Positions 8,841-17,897 of a stretch of DNA of 64,000 nt are shown here, piece by piece (the stretch's first letter is position 1; every line of letters starts with the position of its first letter). The DNA comes from Nocardiopsis algeriensis (GTDB lineage Bacteria > Actinomycetota > Actinomycetes > Streptosporangiales > Streptosporangiaceae). The position numbers and the translations under genes were made by a program. Below the pieces are notes generated by a model, which saw only the letters and a list, made by a program, of their open reading frames with translations, was not told where the DNA came from and searched no databases. The stretch is taken from positions 124,001 through 188,000 of the forward strand of contig NZ_JACHJO010000003.1 in assembly GCF_014203695.1 (NCBI RefSeq), given 5' to 3'.

Positions 8841-11666
8841 ATGACGGAAACCGCCAGCGGCCCGACGGGACGCAAGGGCAAGGGGAACCGCAAGGGCCTG
8901 AAGATCAAGCGGGTCTTCACCACCCAGGGTGTACACCCCTACGACTCCCTGGAGTGGGAGCGCCGGGACGTCGTCATGACCAACTGGCGCGACGGGTCGG
9001 TCAACTTCGAGCAGCGCGGCGTGGAGTTCCCCACCACCTGGTCGATGAACGCCACCCAGATCGTCACCAGCAAGTACTTCCGGGGCGCCCTCGGCACCCC
9101 CGAGCGCGAGTGGAGCCTCAAGCAGCTGATCGACCGGGTCGTCGGCGTCTACACCGAGACGGGTCGCACCCACGGCTACTTCGCCACCGACGAGGACGCC
9201 GAGATCTTCGACCACGAGCTCAAGTACGCCCTGGCGCACCAGCTCTTCAGCTTCAACTCGCCGGTGTGGTTTAACGTCGGGACCACCTCCGCGCAGCAGG
9301 TCAGCGCGTGCTTCATCCTCTCCGTCGACGACACCATGGAGTCGATCCTCGACTGGTACAAGGAGGAGGGGATCATCTTCAAGGGCGGTTCCGGCGCGGG
9401 GGTGAACCTCTCCCGCATCCGCTCCAGCAAGGAGCTGCTCTCCTCCGGGGGCACCGCCTCCGGCCCCGTCTCCTTCATGCGCGGCGCCGACGCCTCGGCC
9501 GGAACCATCAAGTCCGGCGGTGCCACCCGCCGGGCCGCCAAGATGGTCGTGCTCGACGTCGACCACCCCGACATCGAGGAGTTCGTCGACACCAAGGCGC
9601 GCGAGGAGCACAAGATCCGCGCCCTGCGCGACGCCGGCTTCGACGTGGACCTGGGCGGCGCCGACATGTTCAGCGTCCAGTACCAGAACGCCAACAACTC
9701 CGTCCGCGTCTCCGACGAGTTCATGGGCGCGGTCGAGCGCGGTGAGGACTTCGCGCTGGTCTCCCGCACCACCGGGGAGACCGTCGACAAGGTCGACGCC
9801 AAGTCCCTGTTCCGGCGCATGGCCAAGGCCGCCTGGGAGTGCGCGGACCCGGGCATCCAGTACGACGGCACCATCCAGGACTGGCACACCAACCCCGAGA
9901 CCGGGAGGATCAGCGCCAGCAACCCGTGCAGCGAGTACATGTCCCTGGACGACTCCTCCTGCAACCTGGCCTCGATCAACCTGCTGAAGTTCCTGCGCGA
10001 GGACGACACCTTCGACGTCGAGTCCTTCACCCGCCTCACCGAGCTGGTCATCACGGCGATGGACATCTCCATCACCTTCGCCGACTTCCCGACCGAGAAG
10101 ATCGGCGAGACCACCCGCGCCTACCGCCAGCTCGGCATCGGCTACGCCAACCTGGGCGCCCTGCTGATGGCGACCGGCCACGCCTACGACTCCGACGGCG
10201 GCCGCGCCGTCGCCGCCGCCATCACCTCGCTGATGACCGGTACCGCCTACCGGCGCAGCGCCGAGCTCGCCGGTGTCGTCGGCACCTACGACGGCTACAA
10301 GCGCAACGAGGCCGCCCACAAGCGCGTCATGCGCAAGCACGCCGCCGCCAACGACGACCTGCGCACCGTCGGCACCCTGGAGGAGCCGATCCACGCCGCG
10401 GCCACCCGCGAGTGGGCCGAGTGCCTCAAGGTCGGCGAGCGCAACGGCTGGCGCAACGCCCAGGCCAGCCTGCTCGCTCCCACCGGCACCATCGGCTTCA
10501 TGATGGACTGCGACACCACCGGCATCGAGCCCGACTTCTCGCTGGTCAAGTTCAAGAAGCTGGTCGGCGGCGGCTCCATGCAGATCGTCAACCAGGCCCT
10601 TCCGCGCGCCCTGCGCAACCTCGGCTACCAGGACGAGCAGATCGAGGCCGTCGTCGACCACGTGTCCCGGCACGGCCACGTGGTGGACGCCCCGAGCCTG
10701 CGCCCGGAGCACTACGAGGTGTTCGACTGCGCCATGGGCCGCCGCTACATCGAGCCCATGGGCCACGTGCGCATGATGGCCGCGGTGCAGCCCTTCCTGT
10801 CCGGCGCGATCTCCAAGACGGTGAACGTGCCCGAGGAGGCCACCGTCGAGGACTTCGAGCACATCTACTTCCAGGGCTGGAAGCTGGGCCTGAAGGCGCT
10901 CGCCGTCTACCGCGACAACTGCAAGGTCGGACAGCCCCTGTCCACGGCCAAGACCGAGGAGAAGAAGGCCGAGGCCCCCGCGCCCGAGACGCGCGTCGTC
11001 GAGGTCCCGCGCCCGGTCCGCCGCCGCCTGCCCAAGAAGCGCCCGAGCGAGACCACCTCCTTCTCGGTGGGTGGCGCCGAGGGCTACATCACCGCGGGCT
11101 CCTACCCGGACGACGGTCTGGGCGAGGTGTTCATGAAGCTCGGCAAGCAGGGCTCGACCCTGGCCGGGGTGATGGACGCCTTCTCTATCGCGATCTCCAT
11201 CGCCCTGCAGTACGGGGTCCCGCTGGAGACCTACGTGGAGAAGTTCACCAACATGCGGTTCGAGCCCGCCGGCATGACCGACGACCCCGACATCCGCATG
11301 GCCCAGTCGGTGGTGGACTACATCTTCCGCCGCCTGGCCCTGGACCACCTGCCCTACGAGGAGCGCGCCGCCCTCGGTGTGCTGTCCGCCTCCGAGCGCG
11401 AGGCCCAGGTGGCGGGCGAGGACCCCGCCCAGGTCGCCGCGCAGGTGGAGTCCTACGCCCAGTCGGCCGCCACGCAGGAGCCGTCGGCTCCCTCGGTCGG
11501 ACCTGCCGCCGAGCCGACCGAGGCGCACTCCACCACGGAGCTGCTGGAGTCCACCCAGGGCTTCGTCGCCGACGCCCCGCTGTGCGTCACCTGCGGCACC
11601 AAGATGCGCCCGTCCGGCAGCTGCTACGCCTGCGAGGGCTGCGGCGCCACCAGCGGCTGCAGCTGA
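8841..11666 (+). CDS. nrdJ: Vitamin B12-dependent (class II) ribonucleotide reductase
   Basis: Adenosylcobalamin-dependent reductase that makes dNTPs with or without oxygen; 941 aa. The active-site core shows NPCSEYMSLDDSSCNLASINL-type sequence (redox Cys, substrate-binding Ser) and LAPTGTIGFMMDCDTTGIEP. A Lys/Glu/Ala- and Arg-rich segment around residues 710-740 is a linker. The C-terminus ends in a Cys-rich tail (CVTCGTKM, CYACEGCG, SGCS) that in this family relays reducing equivalents and may bind zinc. Start ATG 8841 has GGGGAG ten bases upstream. It is co-transcribed with nrdR, and a perfect 14-bp terminator hairpin follows. No B12 riboswitch was recognised upstream. Confidence 0.97.
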   Translation: MTETASGPTGRKGKGNRKGLKIKRVFTTQGVHPYDSLEWERRDVVMTNWRDGSVNFEQRGVEFPTTWSMNATQIVTSKYFRGALGTPEREWSLKQLIDRVVGVYTETGRTHGYFATDEDAEIFDHELKYALAHQLFSFNSPVWFNVGTTSAQQVSACFILSVDDTMESILDWYKEEGIIFKGGSGAGVNLSRIRSSKELLSSGGTASGPVSFMRGADASAGTIKSGGATRRAAKMVVLDVDHPDIEEFVDTKAREEHKIRALRDAGFDVDLGGADMFSVQYQNANNSVRVSDEFMGAVERGEDFALVSRTTGETVDKVDAKSLFRRMAKAAWECADPGIQYDGTIQDWHTNPETGRISASNPCSEYMSLDDSSCNLASINLLKFLREDDTFDVESFTRLTELVITAMDISITFADFPTEKIGETTRAYRQLGIGYANLGALLMATGHAYDSDGGRAVAAAITSLMTGTAYRRSAELAGVVGTYDGYKRNEAAHKRVMRKHAAANDDLRTVGTLEEPIHAAATREWAECLKVGERNGWRNAQASLLAPTGTIGFMMDCDTTGIEPDFSLVKFKKLVGGGSMQIVNQALPRALRNLGYQDEQIEAVVDHVSRHGHVVDAPSLRPEHYEVFDCAMGRRYIEPMGHVRMMAAVQPFLSGAISKTVNVPEEATVEDFEHIYFQGWKLGLKALAVYRDNCKVGQPLSTAKTEEKKAEAPAPETRVVEVPRPVRRRLPKKRPSETTSFSVGGAEGYITAGSYPDDGLGEVFMKLGKQGSTLAGVMDAFSIAISIALQYGVPLETYVEKFTNMRFEPAGMTDDPDIRMAQSVVDYIFRRLALDHLPYEERAALGVLSASEREAQVAGEDPAQVAAQVESYAQSAATQEPSAPSVGPAAEPTEAHSTTELLESTQGFVADAPLCVTCGTKMRPSGSCYACEGCGATSGCS

Positions 11667-11694
11667 CCGTGTGACCCCTGAGGGATGAGACACC

Positions 11695-11724
11695 GCGGCG
11701 GCCCGGCACATGCCGGGCCGCCGC
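11695..11724. terminator. nrdJ terminator (perfect 14-bp hairpin)
   Basis: GCGGCGGCCCGGCA (11695-11708) and TGCCGGGCCGCCGC (11711-11724) pair perfectly with a CA loop. It lies between nrdJ and the convergent 101-aa gene and can act in both directions. Confidence 0.65.
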
Positions 11725-11804
11725 TCGTTCGTACGGGTCGGGCCGGAATCTCCGGCCGGCGCCTCCGCCGCGCTCTGCCTGTGCCGCCCGCGGTCGCGAG
11801 CGGG

Positions 11805-12110
11805 TCAGACGCGGTCGCGGTCGGTCACAGCGGCCGCCACCGCCGCGGTGGCGGCCGTGACCCCCAGCACGGAGGGCCAGGCGCCGATCTTCTTCGCCAG
11901 CGGGTGGGAGAGGCCGAAGGCCGCCACGTAAACGCCCGTCAGGGCCACCGCCGTGCCCAGCCCCTGCCCGCGGCGCCAGGACTCGAAGGCCGCGGCGCCG
12001 AACGCGGCCAGGACCGCGCCGCCCAGAGGGCGGTTGCCGGTGGCGCGGGCCACGGAGTAGCCGCCGACGAGGCCCGCGGTGGTGAGGACTGCACTGGGAA
12101 CTGCCGGCAT
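11805..12110 (-). CDS. Small hydrophobic membrane protein, unknown function
   Basis: 101-aa protein starting MPAVPSAVLTTAGLVGGY. The ATG at 12110 is chosen because AGGGGAG lies six bases upstream; longer in-frame starts lack a site. Three or so hydrophobic stretches (SAVLTTAGLVGGYSVA, GGAVLAAFGAAAFE, GTAVALTGVYVAAFGLSH) and a final Ala/Val-rich segment suggest a small integral membrane protein. Glycine-rich helices resemble small actinobacterial membrane proteins of no assigned function. It is convergent with nrdJ and divergent from the SPFH pair. Confidence 0.75.
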   Translation of the reverse strand: MPAVPSAVLTTAGLVGGYSVARATGNRPLGGAVLAAFGAAAFESWRRGQGLGTAVALTGVYVAAFGLSHPLAKKIGAWPSVLGVTAATAAVAAAVTDRDRV

Positions 12111-12396
12111 CGTTTTCTCCCCTGACCGGAACCGGTGTGTGGAGACGACGCTATCCCCGTCCGCGGTCGGCCTGCCCACCGGCGCGCGTGATTCCCTGTG
12201 GCGCAGGGCACATTTTTTCCTGGTTCGGGGCCTTTCCCCCTGGGTTTCGGCCCTTGGCTGTGCCAAGGTTGGTGGTGTCCGCTACCCCCTTCCACGTGCG
12301 CGGACCATCTGTCACCCGGAACCCCGGCGCGGTACGCGGCGTCACACCCTTCAGTTCCGCACATTTCCCTATATCTCCCACCAAGGAGTTCTGCCC

Positions 12397-14091
12397 ATGT
12401 CGTTCGCGCAGACCGTGCGCGGCGCGGCGAGCGCGGTCGCCCAGGGAGGCGATCCGCGCCAGGCCGTGTCCGACGCGCTGCAACAGGCCACCGAGGGCGG
12501 TGGACTCGATCCCCGGGACTTCGTCGCCGCACGGGAGCAGGGCGCTTCCGTCGGAACCCGCATCGAACAGAAGACCACCTCCCTCGACAACGCCGGCGAG
12601 GCCATCAACCGCAGCTACTACGAGCGCGGGCAGGGCGGCCCCGTCCACGTGGTCTGCCCGATGGTCATCCCCCGGGGCCGCACCTTCGTGACCATGCTCC
12701 CCGCGATCGCGCTCATCGTGCTCGGCGTCATCGGTGCGGTGACCGTCCTGCCCCTGCAGGCGGTGGCCGGCGGCAACCCGCTGATCAACCCCTTCTTCGG
12801 CATCCACTACTGGCTCATCACCCTCGCCGTCACCGCCTTCATGTGGTGGCGCCAGGGCATGGTCATGGTGCCTCAGGGCTGCGTCGCGATCGTCACCCAC
12901 TTCGGCAAGATGGAGAGGATCTGCACGCCCGGCCTGGTGACGCTCTTCAACCCCTGGAAGCGCGTCTCCTACATCGTCAACACCACGCGCGAGTACCCGT
13001 TCAACGCACCCATCCGCTCCGCTCCCACCAAGAGCGGCGTCCAGGCCTCCGTCGACCTGTTCGTCCAGTTCAGGATCAGCGACGCCGAGGGCTTCGTCTA
13101 CACACTGGGCGGGGTGAACGGCTTCCAGGAGAAGCTCAACAACGCCATCAGCGAGACCACCCGCAGCCTCATCTACGAGCAGGAGGCCTCGGCGATCTAC
13201 GACCTGGTCGGCGAGAGCACCCAGGTCCTGCTCGACCAGCTCAACCGGCAGTTCGGCGGCATGGTCGAGCTGACCGGTGCCAACATCACCCACGCCGAGC
13301 CCTCCAACCAGGAGTACCGGATGGACCTGGCCGCCCCCGAGATGGTGCGGGTGGCCAAGGACGCCTACACCTTCGAGTACGAGCTCCAGCTGCGCAAGGA
13401 GCAGAACGAGGGCGACCTGAACAAGGAACTGGCCACCCTCAACGAGACCCTCTCGGCGATCCAGGCCGACATCGCCCAGTACCAGGCCCAGATGGACACC
13501 GCCCTGGAGCGCGAGACCAACCGGGCCCGCTCCCTGGCCCGCCAGCGGTTCGTCGAGGCCGAGTCCGAGGCCAACGCCAACGCGGCGCTCCTCCAGGCCC
13601 AGGCCCTGGACATCCGTGCGGTCAGCGCCGCCGAGGCCCCCGAGATCCTCAACTACCGCTTCCGCGAGAGCCTCCTGGAGAAGCTGGCCGACGTCGCCGA
13701 CAGCCTTCCGCAGGTGCTGCGGATCGGCTCGGGCGACGCCGCCAGCGTCGACTACCTGCGCATCGCCCAGGAGATCATCGGCCAGTCCGACACCGCCCTG
13801 TTCTCCCAGGAGGACATGGACGCCATCCGCTCCCGGCTGGACGAGATCAAGGCGCGTATCGCCGAGCGCGAGGAGGAGATCGGGGCCCTGCTCGCGGAGG
13901 GCGGCCCCGAGACGGCGGAGGCTCCCCGCGCCTCCGACAGCGATTCCGTGGAGGAGATCCGCCGGTCCGTCTCCGACGAGGCCGTCGACGAGCGCCTGGC
14001 CGGGATCTCCGGGAACGAGGGCGCCGAGCCGCAGACCCAGGACGTGCCGGAGTGGCCGCAGGGACCCGGAACCGATCAGGGAGGTCAGTAG
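12397..14091 (+). CDS. SPFH/band-7 domain membrane protein 1
   Basis: 564-aa stomatin/prohibitin/flotillin-like protein. Residues about 100-155 form two membrane segments (LPAIALIVLGVIGAVTVLP, YWLITLAVTAFMWW). The SPFH domain follows (GMVMVPQGCVAIVTHFGKM, GLVTLFNPWKRVSYIV, TTREYPFN). After it comes a long Glu/Gln/Ala coiled coil (about 330-430: EYELQLRKEQNEGDLNKEL and on), then an acidic, Pro-rich C-terminus (PEWPQGPGTDQ). Start ATG 12397 has AAGGAG eight bases upstream. The stop codon is directly followed by the ATG of a second SPFH gene. The family forms membrane-associated oligomers; the substrate or partner here is not known. Confidence 0.88.
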   Translation: MSFAQTVRGAASAVAQGGDPRQAVSDALQQATEGGGLDPRDFVAAREQGASVGTRIEQKTTSLDNAGEAINRSYYERGQGGPVHVVCPMVIPRGRTFVTMLPAIALIVLGVIGAVTVLPLQAVAGGNPLINPFFGIHYWLITLAVTAFMWWRQGMVMVPQGCVAIVTHFGKMERICTPGLVTLFNPWKRVSYIVNTTREYPFNAPIRSAPTKSGVQASVDLFVQFRISDAEGFVYTLGGVNGFQEKLNNAISETTRSLIYEQEASAIYDLVGESTQVLLDQLNRQFGGMVELTGANITHAEPSNQEYRMDLAAPEMVRVAKDAYTFEYELQLRKEQNEGDLNKELATLNETLSAIQADIAQYQAQMDTALERETNRARSLARQRFVEAESEANANAALLQAQALDIRAVSAAEAPEILNYRFRESLLEKLADVADSLPQVLRIGSGDAASVDYLRIAQEIIGQSDTALFSQEDMDAIRSRLDEIKARIAEREEEIGALLAEGGPETAEAPRASDSDSVEEIRRSVSDEAVDERLAGISGNEGAEPQTQDVPEWPQGPGTDQGGQ

Positions 14092-15540
14092 ATGAGCCAG
14101 CCGGTGAACAGCGGCGGTGGATCCAGCATCAAGGAGTCCCTCGCCTCCTGGGGCGACCTCGCCGCCCTGCTGCGCGGAGGTGAACAGGGCGCCCTCGTGC
14201 CCGTCGTCATTCCCAAGGACAACCGCGGCCTGCGGTGGACGGTACTGGTGTGGTTCGGCCTGTACGCCCTCGCCTCGGCCCTGATGATGACCGTCAACGC
14301 CGCCGTCGGCGGTCCCCTCCAGGCCGTCTATCCCTTCCTGGCCGTCCCCACCCTGCTCGTCGGCGTCCTCGGTGTCGTCGTCGCGGTGCTGTGGTGGTGG
14401 CGCGGCTCGATCATCGAGATCGAGCACGGCACGACGGGCATCCTCAGCAAGTACGGCGAGGTCACGGGTGTCATCGGACCCGGCCGCCACTACCTGTGGC
14501 ATCCGTGGAAGCGCGTGGACTACGTGGTGGACACCAGCACGGAGATCCCCTACACGGCGCCGGTCCTGGCCTGCCCCACCCGCGAGAACGTGCCGCTGAA
14601 GTCGATCGAGTTCTTCCTGAAGTTCCGCATCGTCGACCCCCAGAAGTTCGTGCTGACCATCGGCGCCAGCAACTTCGACCTCGTCCTGTCGAGCGCGGTG
14701 CAGGACGCCATCCGCCAGCGCAGCCGCCAGGTGCGCACCGAGTCCGCCTACGACCTGCGCGGATCCAACGTCGAGGACATGCGCCGGCTGCTCAACCAGC
14801 AGCTGGAGCAGCAGTACGGCGTGTCCATCACCGGCTGCAACATCCCCGACGTGCAGCTGCCCAACCAGTACCAGCAGCACCTGGCCACCCGGGAGCGGGT
14901 GTCCAAGGAGCTGGTGGCCTACGAGCAGGAGTGGGAGCTGACGCGCAAGCGCCGCATCGACACCCTGCTGATGGACATCGAGCGCTCCAAGAAGGTCCGC
15001 GACGCCAAGATCGTCGAGGTCAACGCGTCCCTGAACAAGGCCCGCAAGGACGTCGCCCAGATGCTCCAGGAGCAGGAGACCGAGGCGCAGCGGGTGCGCT
15101 ACGAGATCGAGACACGGGGCCGGGCCGACCTGGTGGCCGCCGAGAACGAGGCCAAGGCCCAGCACCGCCTGGCGACCGCCTACCGCGACAACCGTGCGGT
15201 GCTGGAGTACGAGCTGGCCCGCCGCCGCCTCGACGTGGGCGCCGCGCTGGCCGAGCGGGCCCCGCGTCCCGTGGTGGTGCAGACGGAGGCGGGCACGGGG
15301 GACACCTCGGCCCTGTCCACCCTGCTCACCGCCCAGCTGCTGCCCCAGGTCCTGGAGCGGGGCGCGGGCTCCCGTGCCCCGGGCGCCGCGGGCGAGGCCC
15401 CGGACCCGGTGCGCGGCTCGGTCGCCGCCGCGGCCGCCCGCCAGCAGGAGATGGCCGAGGGCTACGTGGCCCTCCAGGAGAACGCGATGCGCGAGCAGTT
15501 CCAGCGCGGAGACGGCTACGAGGGCCGGGGCCGCCGCTGA
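14092..15540 (+). CDS. SPFH/band-7 domain membrane protein 2
   Basis: 482-aa paralogue of the preceding protein. Two membrane helices (residues about 50-66 and 80-102, ending AVLWWWRGS) lead into an SPFH domain (SIIEIEHGTTGILSKYGEV, GPGRHYLWHPWKRVDYVV, DTSTEIPYTAPV). The helical arm (ELVAYEQEWELTRKRRIDTL through the mid-300s) is rich in Arg, Glu and Ala, and the tail ends RRGR-like (EGRGRR). Its ATG at 14092 abuts the upstream TAG, with GGGAGGT just before, so the pair is translated as one unit and the products probably hetero-oligomerise. The polarity of the tail is opposite to that of the partner, which ends acidic. An 18-bp perfect hairpin follows. Confidence 0.88.
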   Translation: MSQPVNSGGGSSIKESLASWGDLAALLRGGEQGALVPVVIPKDNRGLRWTVLVWFGLYALASALMMTVNAAVGGPLQAVYPFLAVPTLLVGVLGVVVAVLWWWRGSIIEIEHGTTGILSKYGEVTGVIGPGRHYLWHPWKRVDYVVDTSTEIPYTAPVLACPTRENVPLKSIEFFLKFRIVDPQKFVLTIGASNFDLVLSSAVQDAIRQRSRQVRTESAYDLRGSNVEDMRRLLNQQLEQQYGVSITGCNIPDVQLPNQYQQHLATRERVSKELVAYEQEWELTRKRRIDTLLMDIERSKKVRDAKIVEVNASLNKARKDVAQMLQEQETEAQRVRYEIETRGRADLVAAENEAKAQHRLATAYRDNRAVLEYELARRRLDVGAALAERAPRPVVVQTEAGTGDTSALSTLLTAQLLPQVLERGAGSRAPGAAGEAPDPVRGSVAAAAARQQEMAEGYVALQENAMREQFQRGDGYEGRGRR

Positions 15541-15562
15541 GGCGGGCGATCTCCGGAACGGT

Positions 15563-15603
15563 GAGGGCCCCGGGGCGGCCGTGTCGGCCGCCCCGGGGCC
15601 CTC
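15563..15603. terminator. Bidirectional terminator, perfect 18-bp stem
   Basis: GAGGGCCCCGGGGCGGCC (15563-15580) pairs perfectly with GGCCGCCCCGGGGCCCTC (15586-15603) around a GTGTC loop. It lies between the plus-strand SPFH pair and the minus-strand 63-aa gene, whose stop is only nine bases beyond it. Confidence 0.75.
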
Positions 15604-15611
15604 GCGCATCC

Positions 15612-15803
15612 TCAGCCGAGGGCGGAGAGTTCCGCGTACCCCGACCCCATGTCGATGCCGTTGCGTGCGGCGATCTCCACCAGGTCCTGGATCTCGCCCA
15701 CCTGGGTGACGGCCAGGTCGTCGTCGCCCATGGCGTGGGCGCGGCGCAGGGCGGTGACCGAGTCGTGGATCCGCAGGTGAAGGGTCAGGGCGAATTCGCG
15801 CAT
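15612..15803 (-). CDS. Small hypothetical protein (63 aa)
   Basis: Short helical protein, MREFALTLHLRIHDSVTALR, then a Glu/Asp-rich helix ending ELSALG. No family recognised. Supported as a gene by AGGAAGAGG four bases upstream of the ATG, typical codon bias, and its place between a strong hairpin and an upstream membrane-protein gene on the same strand. Could be a small cytosolic regulatory protein; nothing in the sequence tells. Confidence 0.6.
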   Translation of the reverse strand: MREFALTLHLRIHDSVTALRRAHAMGDDDLAVTQVGEIQDLVEIAARNGIDMGSGYAELSALG

Positions 15804-15944
15804 GTGTCCTCTTCCTCAGGGCTTCCGGAGGGAGGGTCGGGGACCGCTCCCGGGGGGGGAGGCACTCCACGGTCTACCCGCGGCAGGTGAAGGAAGGGTT
15901 GGAGGAAGGTGGGAACGTGTCGAAGAGGGGGCGGCAGCCCGGGA

Positions 15945-16601
15945 TCAGTGCTCGACCCACACGTACCAGTCGCCGTCCACGTGCTCGTAGACCCGCGCGC
16001 CCTGGCCCGGGACGAAGACGCCCTCGGGGATCTCCTCGGGGCTGTGGGCCAGCCCCGCCGGGTAGAACAGGCCGGCGCCCTCGACCTCGAAGTGGACGAC
16101 CTCCTCCGCCACCGTGACGCTGTTCAGCGAGTAGAGGCCCGTCCGCTCGCCGCCGAGCGGGATCGAGGTGGAGTCGTTGGTGGTGGCGCCCAGCGCGACC
16201 AGGTCGTCCGCGGAGGCCTGCACCCGCGCCTGGAGCGGAACGTCGGCGACGGCCAGACCGATGGCCGCCGCGGCGATCAGCGGTGCGGAGAGCCAGCGCA
16301 GCCAGTAGTTGCGGATCATCGGCCGGGCCACGGCCAGGGCGATACCCATCCGCAGCGCGCCCATCCCCGCCAGCAGCAGGCCACCGCCCAGTGCGAAGGC
16401 GAAGGTGGGCAGGTGCCCGGCGGGGACGCTGTCCTCGAACAGGACGGCCGCGGCCACAACCGCGCACGCGGGGATGTAGAGGCGACCGGGTGGACGCGAC
16501 GCCCAGCTGATCAAGCGCTGCCCGAAGGTCGGCTTCTCCGCGATCTCGATCAGTTTGGCCACGGGCCCCTCGGGGCCCGCGCCGGAACCTGCGGCGGACA
16601 T
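15945..16601 (-). CDS. Membrane protein, unknown function (218 aa)
   Basis: Begins [20 protein letters not shown] at an ATG preceded by a G-rich ribosome site. Four predicted membrane segments lie between residues about 42 and 122 ([39 protein letters not shown] region, [16 protein letters not shown]). A C-terminal soluble domain of about 95 residues follows, with [17 protein letters not shown] and a repeated Tyr/Trp-rich end ([14 protein letters not shown]). The soluble domain looks extracytoplasmic. No characterised family recognised. Confidence 0.72.
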   Translation of the reverse strand: MSAAGSGAGPEGPVAKLIEIAEKPTFGQRLISWASRPPGRLYIPACAVVAAAVLFEDSVPAGHLPTFAFALGGGLLLAGMGALRMGIALAVARPMIRNYWLRWLSAPLIAAAAIGLAVADVPLQARVQASADDLVALGATTNDSTSIPLGGERTGLYSLNSVTVAEEVVHFEVEGAGLFYPAGLAHSPEEIPEGVFVPGQGARVYEHVDGDWYVWVEH

Positions 16602-17035
16602 GGTGTTCCCCCCACCGAATCCCTGCTTGTGGCTGACGCGGAGCGGAAGAGCGCGGCACGACGGCCGCGGCCGGCCGCGTCAGAGTCGATACGGCCGACG
16701 TGCTGCGGCCTGCCCCACAGGATAGAGCAGTGGGAGAGCGGTTTCGGGGCTGTGCACGCAATCGGCGGAGTGTTTTCTCCCGGGTGCGACCGGTCCGCAA
16801 CGCCGGGACCGGCGGGATCCTGGCAGCTGTGTGACCAGTTCCACGCCGGGAATGTGCGGGTGACGGGGACGACCGCCCGGATCGGGGATCCGGGGCGTGG
16901 TGACCGCCCGCTCCGCCGCGCGGTGCCCGGGCACGTCTCCCGCCGTGTTTCCCCGCCGGAGGCGAAGACCCCGGCCCCTTCCCCGGCCGGACGCACCGGG
17001 GTGCCGCCCGCGACGGATGCCGTGCGAACACACCC
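16602..17035. other. Gene-free divergent intergenic region
   Basis: About 430 bp between the divergent membrane-protein gene and rnhB. An AT-richer stretch near 16780-16850 is probably promoter sequence for the minus-strand gene. No RNA gene, repeat or convincing small ORF was seen. Confidence 0.5.
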
Positions 17036-17041
17036 TAGTGT
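17036..17041 (+). promoter_or_regulatory. rnhB -10 element, leaderless start
   Basis: TAGTGT ends seven bases before the GTG start codon at 17049, the spacing expected when transcription begins on the start codon. No Shine-Dalgarno sequence is present. The -35 is not clear. Confidence 0.5.
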
Positions 17042-17048
17042 TGGGCAG

Positions 17049-17747
17049 GTGACGACGACTTCCCCTCCGCACACCGTGCCCGCCGCGCCCACCTTCGAGG
17101 TGGAGGACGAACTGCGCGCCGCCGGGGCGCGGGTCGTCGCCGGGATGGACGAGGTGGGCCGCGGGGCCTGGGCGGGCCCCCTGCTGGTCTGCGCCGCCGT
17201 GCCCGGTGAGGGTGATCCTCCGCCCGGGCTGACCGACTCCAAGCGCCTGACCCCGCGGCGCCGTACGGTCCTGGCCGGGCAGCTGGAGCCCTGGGTGGCC
17301 GACCACGCCTTCGGATGGTCGGAGCCCGCCGAGATCGACGAGGTCGGCATGACCGAGGCCCTGCGCCGTGCCGCCCGCCGCGCGCTCGAAGGCCTCTCCG
17401 TCCGCCCCGACGCGGTCGTCCTGGACGGCAGCCACGACTTCATCGGCCGCCCCTGGAACGTCCGGACCCAGGTCAAGGGCGACCTCACCTGCGTCAGCGT
17501 CGCCGCCGCGGCGGTCCTGGCCAAGGTGCGGCGCGACTCCCTCATGGCCGAGCTCGCCGAGCAGCACCCCGGCTACGGCTTCGAGAAGGCCGCGGGATAC
17601 CCCTCGCCCGTCCACCGCGCGGCCCTGGCCGAGCACGGGCCCACGCCGCAGCACCGTATGAGCTGGTCCTACCTCGACGCCCTGCCGCGCTGGCGCCACC
17701 TGCGCCGGGCCCGCCCTGCGCCCGGCGGCCAGATTCCCCTCCTCTGA
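17049..17747 (+). CDS. rnhB: Ribonuclease HII
   Basis: Cleaves RNA in RNA/DNA hybrids and at single misincorporated ribonucleotides; 232 aa. The acidic active site is visible: Asp and Glu of [13 protein letters not shown], Asp in VVLDGSHDF, and the later [16 protein letters not shown] motif. GYPSPVH and the C-terminal [13 protein letters not shown] complete the family pattern. The GTG start at 17049 is supported by a -10 TAGTGT seven bases upstream, suggesting a leaderless mRNA, and by absence of any Shine-Dalgarno. It lies 150 bp upstream of the AAA+ gene with a palindrome between. Confidence 0.95.
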   Translation: MTTTSPPHTVPAAPTFEVEDELRAAGARVVAGMDEVGRGAWAGPLLVCAAVPGEGDPPPGLTDSKRLTPRRRTVLAGQLEPWVADHAFGWSEPAEIDEVGMTEALRRAARRALEGLSVRPDAVVLDGSHDFIGRPWNVRTQVKGDLTCVSVAAAAVLAKVRRDSLMAELAEQHPGYGFEKAAGYPSPVHRAALAEHGPTPQHRMSWSYLDALPRWRHLRRARPAPGGQIPLL

Positions 17748-17750
17748 CCG

Positions 17751-17766
17751 GTTCCCCCGGGGGAAC
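17751..17766. terminator. Perfect 16-bp palindrome after rnhB
   Basis: GTTCCCCCGGGGGAAC is a perfect palindrome three bases after the rnhB stop. It may act as a weak terminator or cruciform between rnhB and the AAA+ gene. Confidence 0.4.
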
Positions 17767-17897
17767 ACGCCTGCCCGTACTGGACATCCGGCCCCGGTTG
17801 GGGCAAGGCTTGTGCCCAGATCCCGAGCCCTTCGGTTCCGGTCCCCGACGGCCGGAGAGCAGACCTCCCACGGACCCCCACGCAGGAAGGGGCACCG

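Noticed and set aside
8673-11711. Long minus-strand frame opposite nrdJ
   Set aside because: Antisense of a clearly coding gene with normal codon bias on the plus strand.
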